Assembly (NCBI RefSeq): GCF_003610195.1
Contig: NZ_RAPO01000005.1
Coordinates: 62,001-126,000 of the forward strand
Length of the DNA stretch: 64,000 bases
Source of the DNA: Halopiger aswanensis
Lineage (GTDB): Archaea > Halobacteriota > Halobacteria > Halobacteriales > Natrialbaceae
Direction: 5' to 3'
Position 1 is the first letter of the stretch, and each line of letters begins with the position of its first letter. A program made the translations under genes and the position numbers. Shown in pieces: positions 16,019 to 25,579 of this stretch. The notes below the pieces were generated by a model, which saw only the letters and a list, made by a program, of their open reading frames with translations, did not search any database and was not told the origin of the DNA.

Positions 16019-17332
16019 ATGACGACGATGACAGACAACTCCGGCGAGCTTGAGGCCTACATCGCCGACCACCGCGCGGACCTGATCGACCTCACGCTCG
16101 AGTTGCTGGCGGTCCACACGACGAATCCGCCCGGCGATACGCGCGAGATCGTTTCGCTGCTCGAGGAGTACCTGTCGGGGCTTCCGGTCGAGGTCGAGCG
16201 CTTCGCGGTCGATCCGGCGAAGCCGAACCTGCTCGTGACGCTGCCGGGCGCGAGCAATCGAACGCTACTGTACAACGGTCACCTCGATACGGTACCCTTC
16301 GACGCCGACACGTGGTCGTACGATCCGCTCGGCGAGCGCGTCGACGACCGAATCTACGGGCGCGGTGCGACCGATATGAAGGGTGCGATCGCCGCGATGC
16401 TGTTCGCGATCCGCGCGTTCGCCGAAACCGACACCGAACCGCCTGTCGACCTGGCGTTCGCGTTCGTCAGCGACGAGGAGGTCGGCGGCGAGGCAGGGCT
16501 TCCCGCGTTGCTCGAGGCCGACCGACTCGACGCCGACGCCTGCGTCATCGGCGAGCCGACCTGCGAGAGCGACCGCCACTCGGTGACGGTCGCCGATCGG
16601 GGCAGCATCTGGCTGACGCTCGAGGCGACAGGTGAGGCCGCACACGGCTCGCGGCCCGTGCTCGGCGAGAACGCCATCGACCGGCTCTACGACGCGGTCG
16701 GGATGCTGCGGGAACGATTCGGTACGCGGCGGCTCGAACTCGAACCGACACTCGAGCCGATCGTCGACGAATCGATCGCGTTCTACGAGCCGACGATGGG
16801 TGCCGAGACCGCCCGTGAACTGTTCGAGACGCCGACGATCAACCTCGGCGTTCTCGAAGGTGGGGACGCGATCAACAGCGTCCCCCAGTCCGCCTGGGCG
16901 GAGATCGATATTCGATTGACCGCTGGCGTCCGGACACCCGACGTCCTCTCAGAGATTCGGGAGTGCGTCGTCGACTGCGAAGGAATCACGGTTGCCGATG
17001 TCTCATGGAGCGTCGGCACCGCCGAACCGATCGACAGTCCGCTCGTCGAGGCCGTCGCCTCGAGCGCCGAAGCAACGACCAGCGAACGGGTGTACCGCCG
17101 GAGCGCGACCGGCGGTGGCGACGCGAAGAGACTTCGTAACGCCGGCATCTCGACGGTGGAGTTCGCGCTCGGGACGGATACCGTCCACGCGGTCGATGAG
17201 TACACGACCGTCGATGCACTCATCGGGAACGCAACGGTGTACGTGCGTCTGCCCGAAGTATGGACGTCTGCAGTTGACGAGACGAACCTGTCCGATCCCC
17301 GTGCCTCAGCGTGGGATTCGGGAAACGCTTAA
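16019..17332 (+). CDS. M20-family metallopeptidase (ArgE/DapE type)
   Basis: A 437-residue zinc amidohydrolase. Metal motifs are NGHLDTVP and GRGATDMKG, then the catalytic SDEEVGGEAG and the ligand GEPTCES; the dimerisation domain begins with AAHGSRP. The family removes acyl groups or cleaves dipeptides (acetylornithine, succinyl-diaminopimelate and others). The start at 16019 lies 7 bp after the CoA-disulfide reductase stop, so the two are likely cotranscribed. A role in processing a thiol conjugate would suit this context, but nothing in the sequence proves it. Confidence 0.87.
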   Translation: MTTMTDNSGELEAYIADHRADLIDLTLELLAVHTTNPPGDTREIVSLLEEYLSGLPVEVERFAVDPAKPNLLVTLPGASNRTLLYNGHLDTVPFDADTWSYDPLGERVDDRIYGRGATDMKGAIAAMLFAIRAFAETDTEPPVDLAFAFVSDEEVGGEAGLPALLEADRLDADACVIGEPTCESDRHSVTVADRGSIWLTLEATGEAAHGSRPVLGENAIDRLYDAVGMLRERFGTRRLELEPTLEPIVDESIAFYEPTMGAETARELFETPTINLGVLEGGDAINSVPQSAWAEIDIRLTAGVRTPDVLSEIRECVVDCEGITVADVSWSVGTAEPIDSPLVEAVASSAEATTSERVYRRSATGGGDAKRLRNAGISTVEFALGTDTVHAVDEYTTVDALIGNATVYVRLPEVWTSAVDETNLSDPRASAWDSGNA

Positions 17333-17357
17333 CCCACGATAGTTCTTATTTGTGGGT

Positions 17358-17570
17358 ATGGAGCACAATATTGGATGGAAAGATCAGATCGCCCGCACGG
17401 TCGGCGGTGCGGGACTGGCTGCCGTCGGCATTGCAGCGCTCAGCGGCGCGCTTGATGTCGGAACAACGCTCAGTGCCGTCGCGCTGTCGATTGGGGGCAT
17501 CCTCCTCGGGACGGCGCTGACTCAAACCTGCCTCCTGTACCGAATTCTGGGATTCGATGCTGCCGCGTGA
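17358..17570 (+). CDS. YgaP-like transmembrane protein (DUF2892)
   Basis: A 70-residue protein with two membrane helices (about 13-30 and 34-58), of the kind fused to rhodanese in E. coli YgaP. N-terminal HNIGWKDQIAR is typical of DUF2892. A GTG at 17352 is a possible earlier start. It is followed 7 bp later by a methyltransferase. The rhodanese part is missing here; stand-alone rhodaneses are encoded 5-10 kb downstream. Confidence 0.83.
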   Translation: MEHNIGWKDQIARTVGGAGLAAVGIAALSGALDVGTTLSAVALSIGGILLGTALTQTCLLYRILGFDAAA

Positions 17571-17577
17571 CCAAACC

Positions 17578-18207
17578 ATGGATACAGAACGATTCCAGAA
17601 CACGGGACAGCCCGATTGGGACTGGTGGGGAAGACTGTGGCCGACGCCGGGGGCGACACTCAGCCGCCTGGGAGTCACCCCTGATCAGACGGTCGCGGAG
17701 GTCGCCTGCGGGAACGGCTACTTCGCGCTCCCCGCGGCCCAGATCACGAATCCCAACCCAGTCTACGCGCTCGATCTTGAGGAATCTCTACTCGAGGAGT
17801 GTACCCACCTCGCCGAACGACAAGAGATAGAGAACGTAGTCCCCATTCACGGCGACGCGCGACGGATGTCTCAGTTGCTCCCGGAGCGAGTCGACGTCGT
17901 CCTGGTCGCGAACACGTTCCACGGCGTCGATGACAGACGGGCGTTCGTCGAAGAGGCAGCAGAATCACTCCGACCAGGCGGGCGATTCGTCGTCGTCAAC
18001 TGGTACGATCGGCCGCGCGAGACGACCACCGTCGCGGGCGAGCCGCGGGGGCCGCCGACCGACCTGCGGTTGTCGCCCGACGACGCAGCGGCCGCCGTGC
18101 TAGAGTGCGAGACGTTTACCCTCGAAAAACAGATCGAACTTCCGCCCTATCACTACGGGATGCTATTCGAACGGACGGCAGGTGAGTCGACAACCGGGGG
18201 CCGGTGA
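17578..18207 (+). CDS. Class I SAM-dependent methyltransferase
   Basis: A 209-residue protein with the SAM-binding motif EVACGNGYFALP and an acidic YALDLEES motif, and LRPGGRFVVVNWYDR after the core. ATG 17578 lies 7 bp after the YgaP-like stop, so it is in that transcription unit. It is distinct from the two other methyltransferases of the window (13146-13706 and 28441-29103). The substrate is unknown. Confidence 0.83.
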   Translation: MDTERFQNTGQPDWDWWGRLWPTPGATLSRLGVTPDQTVAEVACGNGYFALPAAQITNPNPVYALDLEESLLEECTHLAERQEIENVVPIHGDARRMSQLLPERVDVVLVANTFHGVDDRRAFVEEAAESLRPGGRFVVVNWYDRPRETTTVAGEPRGPPTDLRLSPDDAAAAVLECETFTLEKQIELPPYHYGMLFERTAGESTTGGR

Positions 18208-18306
18208 CTGGTATCCGTCGCCCGATACCGAAATGTGCGTTCGGCCGCCGGACAGTATTTCATAGTGAACCCAAGATTATTACTATCCGATTCCGTAGGG
18301 AGAGGT

Positions 18307-19440
18307 ATGCAACCGAGTACGTCGATGACGCCGACCGAACTCCGAGCGGACGTTCCCGCGCTACAGGAGGGTACCTATCTCAACTTCGGCGCTCACGGAC
18401 CGAGTCCGAGATACGTCGTCGATGCCGCCGACGAGTTCGTCCGCGAGCACGAGTACGAGTCGCCGATCAGGGACCACCCCTACGAGACGGCGTTTCGAGC
18501 CTTCGACCGCACTCGAGAGGCAGTCGCGTCGTTCGTCGGTGCCGATTCAGATGAAATCGCGCTCACTGAGAGCACGACGGCCGGGATCAACGCCGTCGCG
18601 AACGCGATCGACTGGCAGCCCGGCGACGTCGTCGTCAGGACGGACCTTGAGCATCCAGCCGGCACACTCCCGTGGCAGCGCCTCGAGCGGGAGGGCGTCG
18701 ATGTTCGCGTCGTCGAGACGGCGAACGGACGGATCGATCTCGAGCGGTTCGCCGAGGCCGTCGCGGACGCCAGGCTCGCCTGTTTCAGCGCGGTCACGTG
18801 GACTCACGGGACGCAGCTTCCGGTGGCGGACCTGGTCGAGATCGCCCACGAGCACGACGCGTTCGCACTCGTCGACGCCGTGCAGGTCCCCGGGCAGCTA
18901 CCGATGGACGTTCGAGAGTGGGGTGCCGATGCAGTCGCCGCCGCCGGACACAAGTGGCTCCTCGGGCTGTGGGGCGGCGGCTTCCTCTACGTCGACCGCG
19001 ATGTCGCCGAAGATCTCGAGCCACGAACGGTCGGCTACCGGAGCGTCGAGACGCCGACGGCGGAGCCGTTCGAGTACGCTGCCGGTGCGCGCCGGTTCGA
19101 AGTCGGGTCGGCGAACCCAGCGCCGCACGTCGCGCTCCGGGAAGCAATCGACGCGATCGGCGATGTCGGGATCGACCGGATCGAGAACCGCATCCGCCGA
19201 CTGACCGGACGGGTGGCTGACGGCGTTCCCGACAGACGACTCCTGAGTCCGTCGGAGCCGGAGTCGGGACTGGTGACCATCGATGTTGACGACCCAGCGG
19301 CGACAGTCGAACGCCTCGCCGCCGACGAGATCATCCTTCGTGCGCTCCCGCGGCCGAACGCTGTTCGCGCCTCCGTCCACGCGGTCAATACCGTCGGAGA
19401 TGTCGATCGACTGCTCGAGGGGCTGGAGCGCGAGTGGTAG
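18307..19440 (+). CDS. Class V aminotransferase-fold PLP enzyme (cysteine-desulfurase-like)
   Basis: A 377-residue PLP enzyme. The Schiff-base lysine is Lys216 in AAAGHKWLLG; the cofactor Asp lies in FALVDAVQVPG, and TESTTAGIN binds the phosphate. The C-terminal RALPRPNAVRASVH is typical of the CsdA/isopenicillin-epimerase branch. No persulfide-carrying active-site cysteine is evident in the usual loop, so desulfurase activity is uncertain; epimerase or selenocysteine/cysteine lyase alternatives remain. Start: ATG 18307 preceded by GGAGAGG, with a TATA-like attatta near 18275. Confidence 0.82.
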   Translation: MQPSTSMTPTELRADVPALQEGTYLNFGAHGPSPRYVVDAADEFVREHEYESPIRDHPYETAFRAFDRTREAVASFVGADSDEIALTESTTAGINAVANAIDWQPGDVVVRTDLEHPAGTLPWQRLEREGVDVRVVETANGRIDLERFAEAVADARLACFSAVTWTHGTQLPVADLVEIAHEHDAFALVDAVQVPGQLPMDVREWGADAVAAAGHKWLLGLWGGGFLYVDRDVAEDLEPRTVGYRSVETPTAEPFEYAAGARRFEVGSANPAPHVALREAIDAIGDVGIDRIENRIRRLTGRVADGVPDRRLLSPSEPESGLVTIDVDDPAATVERLAADEIILRALPRPNAVRASVHAVNTVGDVDRLLEGLEREW

Positions 19441-19461
19441 AACAAAGCGGTCAAGCAGAAA

Positions 19462-19788
19462 TTATTCGATTCGAACGTCGAATCGGGTCGGACACGACCC
19501 GATACGGTTCGTATCCGGCGCGTACTCGATCACGCCGAACGCATCGATCATCGGGAGGTGAACGTGGTGAAGCGAACACGCCACGCGGGCGACGGTCTCG
19601 TCATCGACCGCGTCGGCGCCGCGTTCGCGGGCGGCAATTCCGGATGCGAGTTCGGTCAGTTCGATGGGCGGCTCCTGTCCTGAGAGGATATCGATCGTCA
19701 TTCTGCGTCGGTCGCTCCCGAGCAGCCGACACCAATCGCTCTCGGTCGATTCGTTCGCGCCGGCGGATTCGCGTGTAGGGGAACTCAT
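19462..19788 (-). CDS. DUF7344-type winged-helix protein
   Basis: A 108-residue protein that matches the haloarchaeal DUF7344 pattern: LLGSDRRRMTIDIL near residue 23, a central ARVACSLHHVHLPMIDAFGVIEY helix-turn-helix region, and a short C-terminal wing. These proteins are thought to be DNA-binding regulators. It converges with the class V PLP gene. Confidence 0.75.
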   Translation of the reverse strand: MSSPTRESAGANESTESDWCRLLGSDRRRMTIDILSGQEPPIELTELASGIAARERGADAVDDETVARVACSLHHVHLPMIDAFGVIEYAPDTNRIGSCPTRFDVRIE

Positions 19789-19987
19789 CTGGAAGCGTAT
19801 CCGTTACTCAGAATTCGGTCGTCCGTAAGGACACAGTAAAATTACTTCGGCTCGACACGGTGAGATGGTCGCCCGTGCTGCAGTACGGAGCCGTCCTATC
19901 GGCCATGAACCGGCAGTGAACTGGCGGCCCACGGACTGGCCTCCGCCGACGGAGGCTTGACAACAGTGCGGCCCCACTCTCGTTCTA

Positions 19988-21850
19988 ATGGCCGGGCAAT
20001 CCTTAACCGACAGTCTTCGGGAGACCCTCGCTCTCTTCGACGGCTCGGGAACGCCGCGGACGACCGCGGAGCTCGCTGACGACCTCGAGATCGGTCGCCG
20101 GAGCACCTACGAGCGCCTTGAACGACTCGTTGAGCACGGTGAACTCGAGACCAAACGCGTCGGCGCGAGTGCCCGCGTGTGGTGGCGTCCGCGGTCGTCG
20201 GCCGAGACACCTGATTCTGCATCCGACGCGGGAGTTCGGCCGATTCAGGACCGGTCTGGGTCGATCGTTGGTGAACTCGAGCAGTGCGCGATCTGTCTGC
20301 TCGATTCGAACGGCCGCGTCCGCACCTGGAACGCGGGCGCCGAACGTATCACGGACTCCGCTGCCGGCGCCGCGCTGGGCGAGCACATCTCGACGTTCTA
20401 CACTGCAGCGGACCGACAGGCGGACGGTCCCGAGGCGACGCTCGAGACCGTCGCGGAAACGGGAGCGGTCGAAACGGACCAGTGGCGCGTTCGAGGGGAC
20501 GGCTCGACAGACTGGGCAGCCGTCACCGTCGAGGCGATCCGCGACGGCAGTGGTAACCTTGAGGGATTCGCGGCGGTCCTACGGGACGCAACCGAGCAGC
20601 GGGAGACGGAGCGCCGCGAGACGGCAGAGCGACTCCGCCGACAGCGCGAGCAACTCGAGGCGCTCAACACCCTCAACGATGTCGTTCGAGAGATTATCGA
20701 CACAATTACCCAACGGTCGACTCGAGAAGAGATCGAGCGGGTCGTCTGTGAGCACCTTGCCGCGACGGAGTCGTACCTCTTCGCCTGGATCGGCGACGTC
20801 GACGTCACCTCCCAGACGGTGGTCGGACGGACCGAAGCCGGCGTTGACGGCTACCTCGACGGTATCTCCATCTCCGTCGATCCGGACGACGAACGCAGCA
20901 AAGGCCCGACCGGGAGGGCGATCCTGAAACGCGAAATCCAGACCACGCAGGACATCCGCGTTGACGACAGACACGATCCCTGGCGGAGCCACATCGAGGA
21001 ATACGGCTTCCGGTCGTCGGCCGCAATCCCGATCGTCCATGAGGATACCGTCTACGGCGTGTTGAACGTCTACGCCGAGCGGCCCAGAGCCTTCGAGGGT
21101 CGCGAACGGGACGTGATTAGTCAACTGGGGGAGGTCGTCGGTCACGCCATCGCGGCCGCCGAACGCAAGCGAGCCCTGATGAGCGACACCGTCGTCGAAC
21201 TCCAGTTTCGAATCCGGGATGTCTTCGGCACACTCAACGTTGACACACCGACAATCGGAACCATCACGCTCAATCACGTGGTCCCCATCGAAGATGACGA
21301 GTACCTCGTCTACGGGAGCGTCACTGCGAACGGGATCGACGGACTCGAGTCGCTCGTCGAAGCGCTCCCACACTGGGTGAGTGTGACATATCGAACTGGC
21401 GGCGACGAGCGAGGATTTGAGCTTCGCCTCTCCGAGCCACCGGTCTTGTCAACGGTTGCGTCGCTCGGCGGTTCCGTCGAGACAGCCGTCATCGAGGACG
21501 GTGACTACCTGATGACGCTTCACGCGGCGCCGGGGGCAGATGTTCGACAGGTCGTCGATACCGTACAAGAAGCATACCCCGATGTGGAGTTGCTGAAGCA
21601 ACGCCAACTCCGGATCGACACGTCTGAACGGGTCCGCGATGTGCTGGAGGCGGATCTCACCGACCGCCAGCGGGCGACACTCGAGGCGGCGTATCATGCG
21701 GGCTACTACGAGTGGCCGCGCGACGCGTCCGGCGAGGACGTCGCCGAATCGCTGGAAATCGCCCCGCCGACGTTCAACCAGCACCTCCGGAAGGCGCAGC
21801 GAAAGGTGTTCGACTCGCTGTTATCGAGCCCTGGCCGGCCGGTGGAGTAA
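19988..21850 (+). CDS. Bat-like regulator: HTH, PAS, GAF and HTH-10
   Basis: A 620-residue multidomain regulator. Residues 1-65 are a winged helix (TTAELADDLEIGRRSTYERLERLVEHGEL). A PAS domain follows (about 95-205), then a GAF domain (about 225-395), a bacterio-opsin-activator GAF/HTH-associated domain (about 400-540) and a C-terminal HTH-10 (LTDRQRATLEAAYHAGYYEWPRDASGEDVAE). This is the architecture of the Bat family, which senses oxygen, redox or light and activates transcription. Its target is unknown. Sulfur genes lie on both sides. Confidence 0.88.
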   Translation: MAGQSLTDSLRETLALFDGSGTPRTTAELADDLEIGRRSTYERLERLVEHGELETKRVGASARVWWRPRSSAETPDSASDAGVRPIQDRSGSIVGELEQCAICLLDSNGRVRTWNAGAERITDSAAGAALGEHISTFYTAADRQADGPEATLETVAETGAVETDQWRVRGDGSTDWAAVTVEAIRDGSGNLEGFAAVLRDATEQRETERRETAERLRRQREQLEALNTLNDVVREIIDTITQRSTREEIERVVCEHLAATESYLFAWIGDVDVTSQTVVGRTEAGVDGYLDGISISVDPDDERSKGPTGRAILKREIQTTQDIRVDDRHDPWRSHIEEYGFRSSAAIPIVHEDTVYGVLNVYAERPRAFEGRERDVISQLGEVVGHAIAAAERKRALMSDTVVELQFRIRDVFGTLNVDTPTIGTITLNHVVPIEDDEYLVYGSVTANGIDGLESLVEALPHWVSVTYRTGGDERGFELRLSEPPVLSTVASLGGSVETAVIEDGDYLMTLHAAPGADVRQVVDTVQEAYPDVELLKQRQLRIDTSERVRDVLEADLTDRQRATLEAAYHAGYYEWPRDASGEDVAESLEIAPPTFNQHLRKAQRKVFDSLLSSPGRPVE

Positions 21851-21898
21851 CGCGGCGAAGGTGCGGTAGTTACGTCTGGTGTGCCACACCCTTCTCTG

Positions 21899-22096
21899 TC
21901 ACGTCGATCCATCCGCACGACCCGGTAGTACCTTACGTCTAAACACATCGATACTGACGGAACAAACCCAGAAGAGCGCACCCCAGATGAGAGCGTACTC
22001 GGCGAGATACGGCGACTCGACATCAGGGTTGTGACGGCGACTGATCCATCGTAACGGGATCGGGTCGATGACTGTGAATCGAGCCGTCGGAACCAT
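21899..22096 (-). CDS. Possible small membrane protein (65 aa)
   Basis: An open frame from ATG 22096 with one hydrophobic segment (YALIWGALFWVCSVSI) starting 20 bp after the stop of the HTH-10 regulator on the same strand. It could be cotranscribed with it. No family is recognised, and codon bias is moderate, so it may be spurious. Confidence 0.25.
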   Translation of the reverse strand: MVPTARFTVIDPIPLRWISRRHNPDVESPYLAEYALIWGALFWVCSVSIDVFRRKVLPGRADGST

Positions 22097-22115
22097 GCGT
22101 TTGACGAGCGAGCGA

Positions 22116-22850
22116 TCAGTCAGCCCGCTGTTCGGGTGTTTCCGCTCGACCTGTACCTAGCGGATCCGCCCCAGTCCCCGACGTCACCAGCCGCAGGTAC
22201 GTTCCGGCGTTCGCCATGAGCTTGTTCTCCGCCTTCCGGAGGTGCTCCTCGTAGGTCGAGCGGGCGACGGACGTCCGGGACGCCAATTCCCGAAGCGATG
22301 TCTGTCTCGGCTGTTCGTAGTAACCGTTTTCCAGCGCCAGTTGTAGTGCTGCCAGCTGGCGGTCGGTGAGGTCGTCGAACAGTTGATCGACCGGTGCCAA
22401 CATACTGTGCGGAATCCTTTGCTCCGCGATAGCGGTCTTAGCGAGCAGTTCGATATCTCGATCTGCCTCGAGGTCCTGGAACAAGTCTCGAACGTCGGAT
22501 TCGTCAAACGCGATCACCGTGTAGTGTTCCCAGCCCTGGCGGTGAATCGTTGGCGGCTGGTAGAGGCAATCGTGTTCCTCGAACCGCTCCAGGATCGACC
22601 CCTCAAGCGAGCAGAGACAGGACTGGGTGACGACGTGGAGACCCGAGTCGTCGCTCGACTCGTGGAGAACTGTTCCGATTGTCTTAATCTCCGCCAGTAA
22701 CTCGTCGGTCGGCGCCTCCGACGAGGTGATCTCGAGCACCTGACAGTCGCTCAGGTACCACTCACGTATCGTGAGGTCCGGGTAACGTTCCGAAATCTCT
22801 CGGTATGGGCATTCGTGTTTCAACCGAAATGACGCCTCGTACAGACTCAC
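22116..22850 (-). CDS. HTH-10 (Bat-type) transcriptional regulator
   Basis: A 244-residue regulator. The N-terminal about 150 residues are a ligand or signal domain that contains cysteines in HECPYREISERYP and SCLCSL. The C-terminal HTH-10 starts at LTDRQLAALQLALENGYYEQPRQTSLRELA. It is transcribed away from the rhodanese/metallo-beta-lactamase gene at 22937, from an 86-bp divergent region, so it is a good candidate for its regulator. The cysteines could sense sulfane sulfur or redox state; this is inference. Confidence 0.85.
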   Translation of the reverse strand: MSLYEASFRLKHECPYREISERYPDLTIREWYLSDCQVLEITSSEAPTDELLAEIKTIGTVLHESSDDSGLHVVTQSCLCSLEGSILERFEEHDCLYQPPTIHRQGWEHYTVIAFDESDVRDLFQDLEADRDIELLAKTAIAEQRIPHSMLAPVDQLFDDLTDRQLAALQLALENGYYEQPRQTSLRELASRTSVARSTYEEHLRKAENKLMANAGTYLRLVTSGTGADPLGTGRAETPEQRAD

Positions 22851-22936
22851 ACATCACTGTTCGTTCTCTCAGTGATTAATGGTACCGGTCATGTCCCGCA
22901 CCATCGCTATTCCGATACCGTTCGTACAGGTACTTG

Positions 22937-24046
22937 ATGACAGAAATCAGTCCGACAGAACTCAGCGATCGGTTACGCGACGACGAGGACGTGCTTGTGC
23001 TTGATATCCGGCACCGAGACGACTACGAGGAGTGGCACGTTCCTGACAGCATCAACGTTGACGTCTATGACGAACTGATCGACGATCCAGAGATGGCGAA
23101 AGAGGCCCTTGTGGATCTCCCGGACGACAGCGAGATCGTTACAGTCTGTGCTGCGGGAGTCGTCTCGCAGACCGCGACAGACCTCCTGCGAGAGATGGGC
23201 TATGACGCCAAGACGCTGACTGACGGGATGAATGGGTGGAGTCGCGTTCATCAGAGCGCGCCTGTCCCGACCGACCTTGACGGAACGCTCGTCCAAGTCG
23301 CCCGTCCGGGGAAAGGGTGTCTCTCTCACATCTTGATTTCGGGCGGTGATGCTGCCGTATTCGATCCCTCACACTACCTCGAAGAGTACGAGGGGATTCT
23401 CGACGACTACGACGCCGAACTCGTCGCTGTCTTCGATACGCACGCCCATGCCGACCACGTTTCCGGCGCTGCGGAACTCGCTGAGCGCCACGGCGTTCCA
23501 TACTACCTCCACCCAAAGGACGCACTCGCGATCGACGTGACCCCGATCGAGGATGGAATGACGATCGAGATTGGAACGGTCGCCGTTGAGGCGATTCACA
23601 CGCCTGGGCACAGCAAGGGCAGCGTCTCGTTCGATCTCGAGAGCGAAGCCCTGCTTACGGGCGATACGCTCTTCCACGAGAGCGTCGGCCGCGTCGAACT
23701 CGGCGTCGAAGCTGGACTTGAGGACACCGACGTTGAGGAGAACGCCGCGACGCTATACGAGAGCCTCCAGCGCCTGCTGGAGCGCCCGGACGACGCGGTC
23801 ATCCTCCCAACACACGATCCCGGATCGCCCGAACCACCGGTGACCGCGACGCTCGCAGAGGTCCGAAAGCGAAACGAAGACCTCGAGCGCGATCGCGAAG
23901 CGTTCGTCGAGACGCTCGCTTCGGATATTCCGGAGCATCCGCCGAACTTCGAACGCGTCAAGCGGGCAAACGTCGGACAGGATGACGTTTCCGACGAGGA
24001 GCTATCCGAACTGGAACTGGGTCCCAACCGCTGTGCTGCCGAGTAA
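22937..24046 (+). CDS. Rhodanese/metallo-beta-lactamase fusion (persulfide dioxygenase-like), copy 1
   Basis: A 369-residue protein. The N-terminal rhodanese domain (about 1-105) has the catalytic Cys in VTVCAAGVVSQTA. The metallo-beta-lactamase domain (about 120-330) has HAHADH and later TPGHSKGS and LLTGDTLF, matching glyoxalase-II/ETHE1-type non-haem-iron persulfide dioxygenases. The order is the reverse of bacterial ETHE1-rhodanese fusions. It ends with LELGPNRCAAE, a tail shared with copy 2 at 25580-26728. ATG 22937 is preferred over the TTG one codon earlier. The MFS gene follows after 3 bp. Confidence 0.88.
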   Translation: MTEISPTELSDRLRDDEDVLVLDIRHRDDYEEWHVPDSINVDVYDELIDDPEMAKEALVDLPDDSEIVTVCAAGVVSQTATDLLREMGYDAKTLTDGMNGWSRVHQSAPVPTDLDGTLVQVARPGKGCLSHILISGGDAAVFDPSHYLEEYEGILDDYDAELVAVFDTHAHADHVSGAAELAERHGVPYYLHPKDALAIDVTPIEDGMTIEIGTVAVEAIHTPGHSKGSVSFDLESEALLTGDTLFHESVGRVELGVEAGLEDTDVEENAATLYESLQRLLERPDDAVILPTHDPGSPEPPVTATLAEVRKRNEDLERDREAFVETLASDIPEHPPNFERVKRANVGQDDVSDEELSELELGPNRCAAE

Positions 24047-24049
24047 TCC

Positions 24050-25339
24050 ATGAGCGAGGGAACAGAACTGAAACAGGGCATCCGCGAACACCTCGGACAG
24101 TTCTCACTGCACGTCCTGCTGGTGTTCGCGACAGGACTGACCATCGGCTCAGAGCGGACCGTCGTCCCCGTCCTCGGCGAGGACGTACTCGGCGTCAAAT
24201 CGTTCTTTGTCATCGGCTCGTTCGTCGTCTCGTTCGGCTTCGTCAAAGCGCTGCTCAATCTCTATGCCGGCAAATGGGGCGAGGAGTACGGGCGCAAGCC
24301 GGTGCTCGTGCTTGGCTGGATCACTGCCCTGCCGATCCCGGCAATTCTGATCTTCGCCCCGAGCTGGAGTTGGATCACCGTCGGGAACGTCTTACTGGGG
24401 ATCAACCAGGCGCTAACTTGGAGCATGGCAATTAACGCCAAGATCGATCTCGCGGGCCCCGATCAGCGTGGGCTCGCCGTCGGCATCGACGAGGCGTTCG
24501 GCTACACTGGCGTCGCGGCAGGCGCGTGGATTACGGGCGTCATCGCCGGCCAGACCAGCCTTCGGCCGGAACCGTTCTACTTCCTCGCAGCCGTCGTGGT
24601 GCTGGCATTCCTCATCTCGATCTTTCTCATCAAAGAAACAGTCCAGTTCGCCCAACTGGAAGGCGATGACGATCACCACGATGCGAACCTCCCGTTCGAC
24701 GAGGTTCTGAAGCGAGCAACTTACGGTGACAGAACGCTGTTCGCGGCGGCCCAGGCCGGCCACATCGAGAACTTCGTGGACACGCTGTTCTGGATCGCCG
24801 TCCCGCTGTATCTCACGAACCAGGGACTTGCGATCGAAACTGTCGGCGTCGTCGTCGGCGTCCACAGCGCAATGTACTTCCTCCAGATCGGAACCGGGGG
24901 CCTCGCCGACCGCATCGGTCGCCGTCCGCCCGTCGTCGCCGGAATGTTCCTCGCCGGAGCGGGTGTCCTTGGGATGGTGTTCGTCGACAGCTACCTCCCG
25001 TGGGCGATCCTCGCTGGGTTCTCTGGACTCGGCATGGCACTACTCTACCCGAACCTGATGACGGTCCCCAGTGACGCGGCCCATCCAACATGGCGGTCGG
25101 CTGGCATGGGCGTCTACAGGATGTGGCGCGACGCCGGCTACGGAGTCGGTGCAATCCTGATCGGCATCTCGATGGAGATTGTGAACCTTGAGGCCGCGTT
25201 CTACATGACCGCGGTCCTGATGTTCCTCTCTGGCACCATCGTCTACCTGTGGATGGAGGAGACTCACCCCGAGTTCGGATCCCACGAACCGCCGGTCCCA
25301 GCCTCAGACCAGCCCACCAGTGCGGCTCCCGATGACTGA
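24050..25339 (+). CDS. MFS transporter
   Basis: A 429-residue protein with 12 predicted membrane helices. The loop 2-3 motif is GKWGEEYGRKPVL, and a second copy is GGLADRIGRRPPV in the C-terminal half. It starts 3 bp after the rhodanese/metallo-beta-lactamase stop and is surely cotranscribed. The substrate is unknown; sulfite or thiosulfate export would fit a persulfide dioxygenase partner, but this is inference. Confidence 0.88.
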   Translation: MSEGTELKQGIREHLGQFSLHVLLVFATGLTIGSERTVVPVLGEDVLGVKSFFVIGSFVVSFGFVKALLNLYAGKWGEEYGRKPVLVLGWITALPIPAILIFAPSWSWITVGNVLLGINQALTWSMAINAKIDLAGPDQRGLAVGIDEAFGYTGVAAGAWITGVIAGQTSLRPEPFYFLAAVVVLAFLISIFLIKETVQFAQLEGDDDHHDANLPFDEVLKRATYGDRTLFAAAQAGHIENFVDTLFWIAVPLYLTNQGLAIETVGVVVGVHSAMYFLQIGTGGLADRIGRRPPVVAGMFLAGAGVLGMVFVDSYLPWAILAGFSGLGMALLYPNLMTVPSDAAHPTWRSAGMGVYRMWRDAGYGVGAILIGISMEIVNLEAAFYMTAVLMFLSGTIVYLWMEETHPEFGSHEPPVPASDQPTSAAPDD

Positions 25340-25579
25340 ACTATGCGATTCCTCAACCATCGTTAAGAAATGCACTGCCGTGACGAGATAGCGGTCCTAT
25401 ACTGCGCCTAGTTCCTACGAGCTATCGAACGGGGAGAAATGATGTACTGAGAACTACGACTAATTCCAACCAAGATCAGCTTTTCTAAGGCCGGTCAAAC
25501 CGAGTACTGTTAGCCGTGCCTTTGCAGGGATGAGAACTATCGGCGGCCTCGGGCCAACTAGTATTGCGAGGTAATTCCA

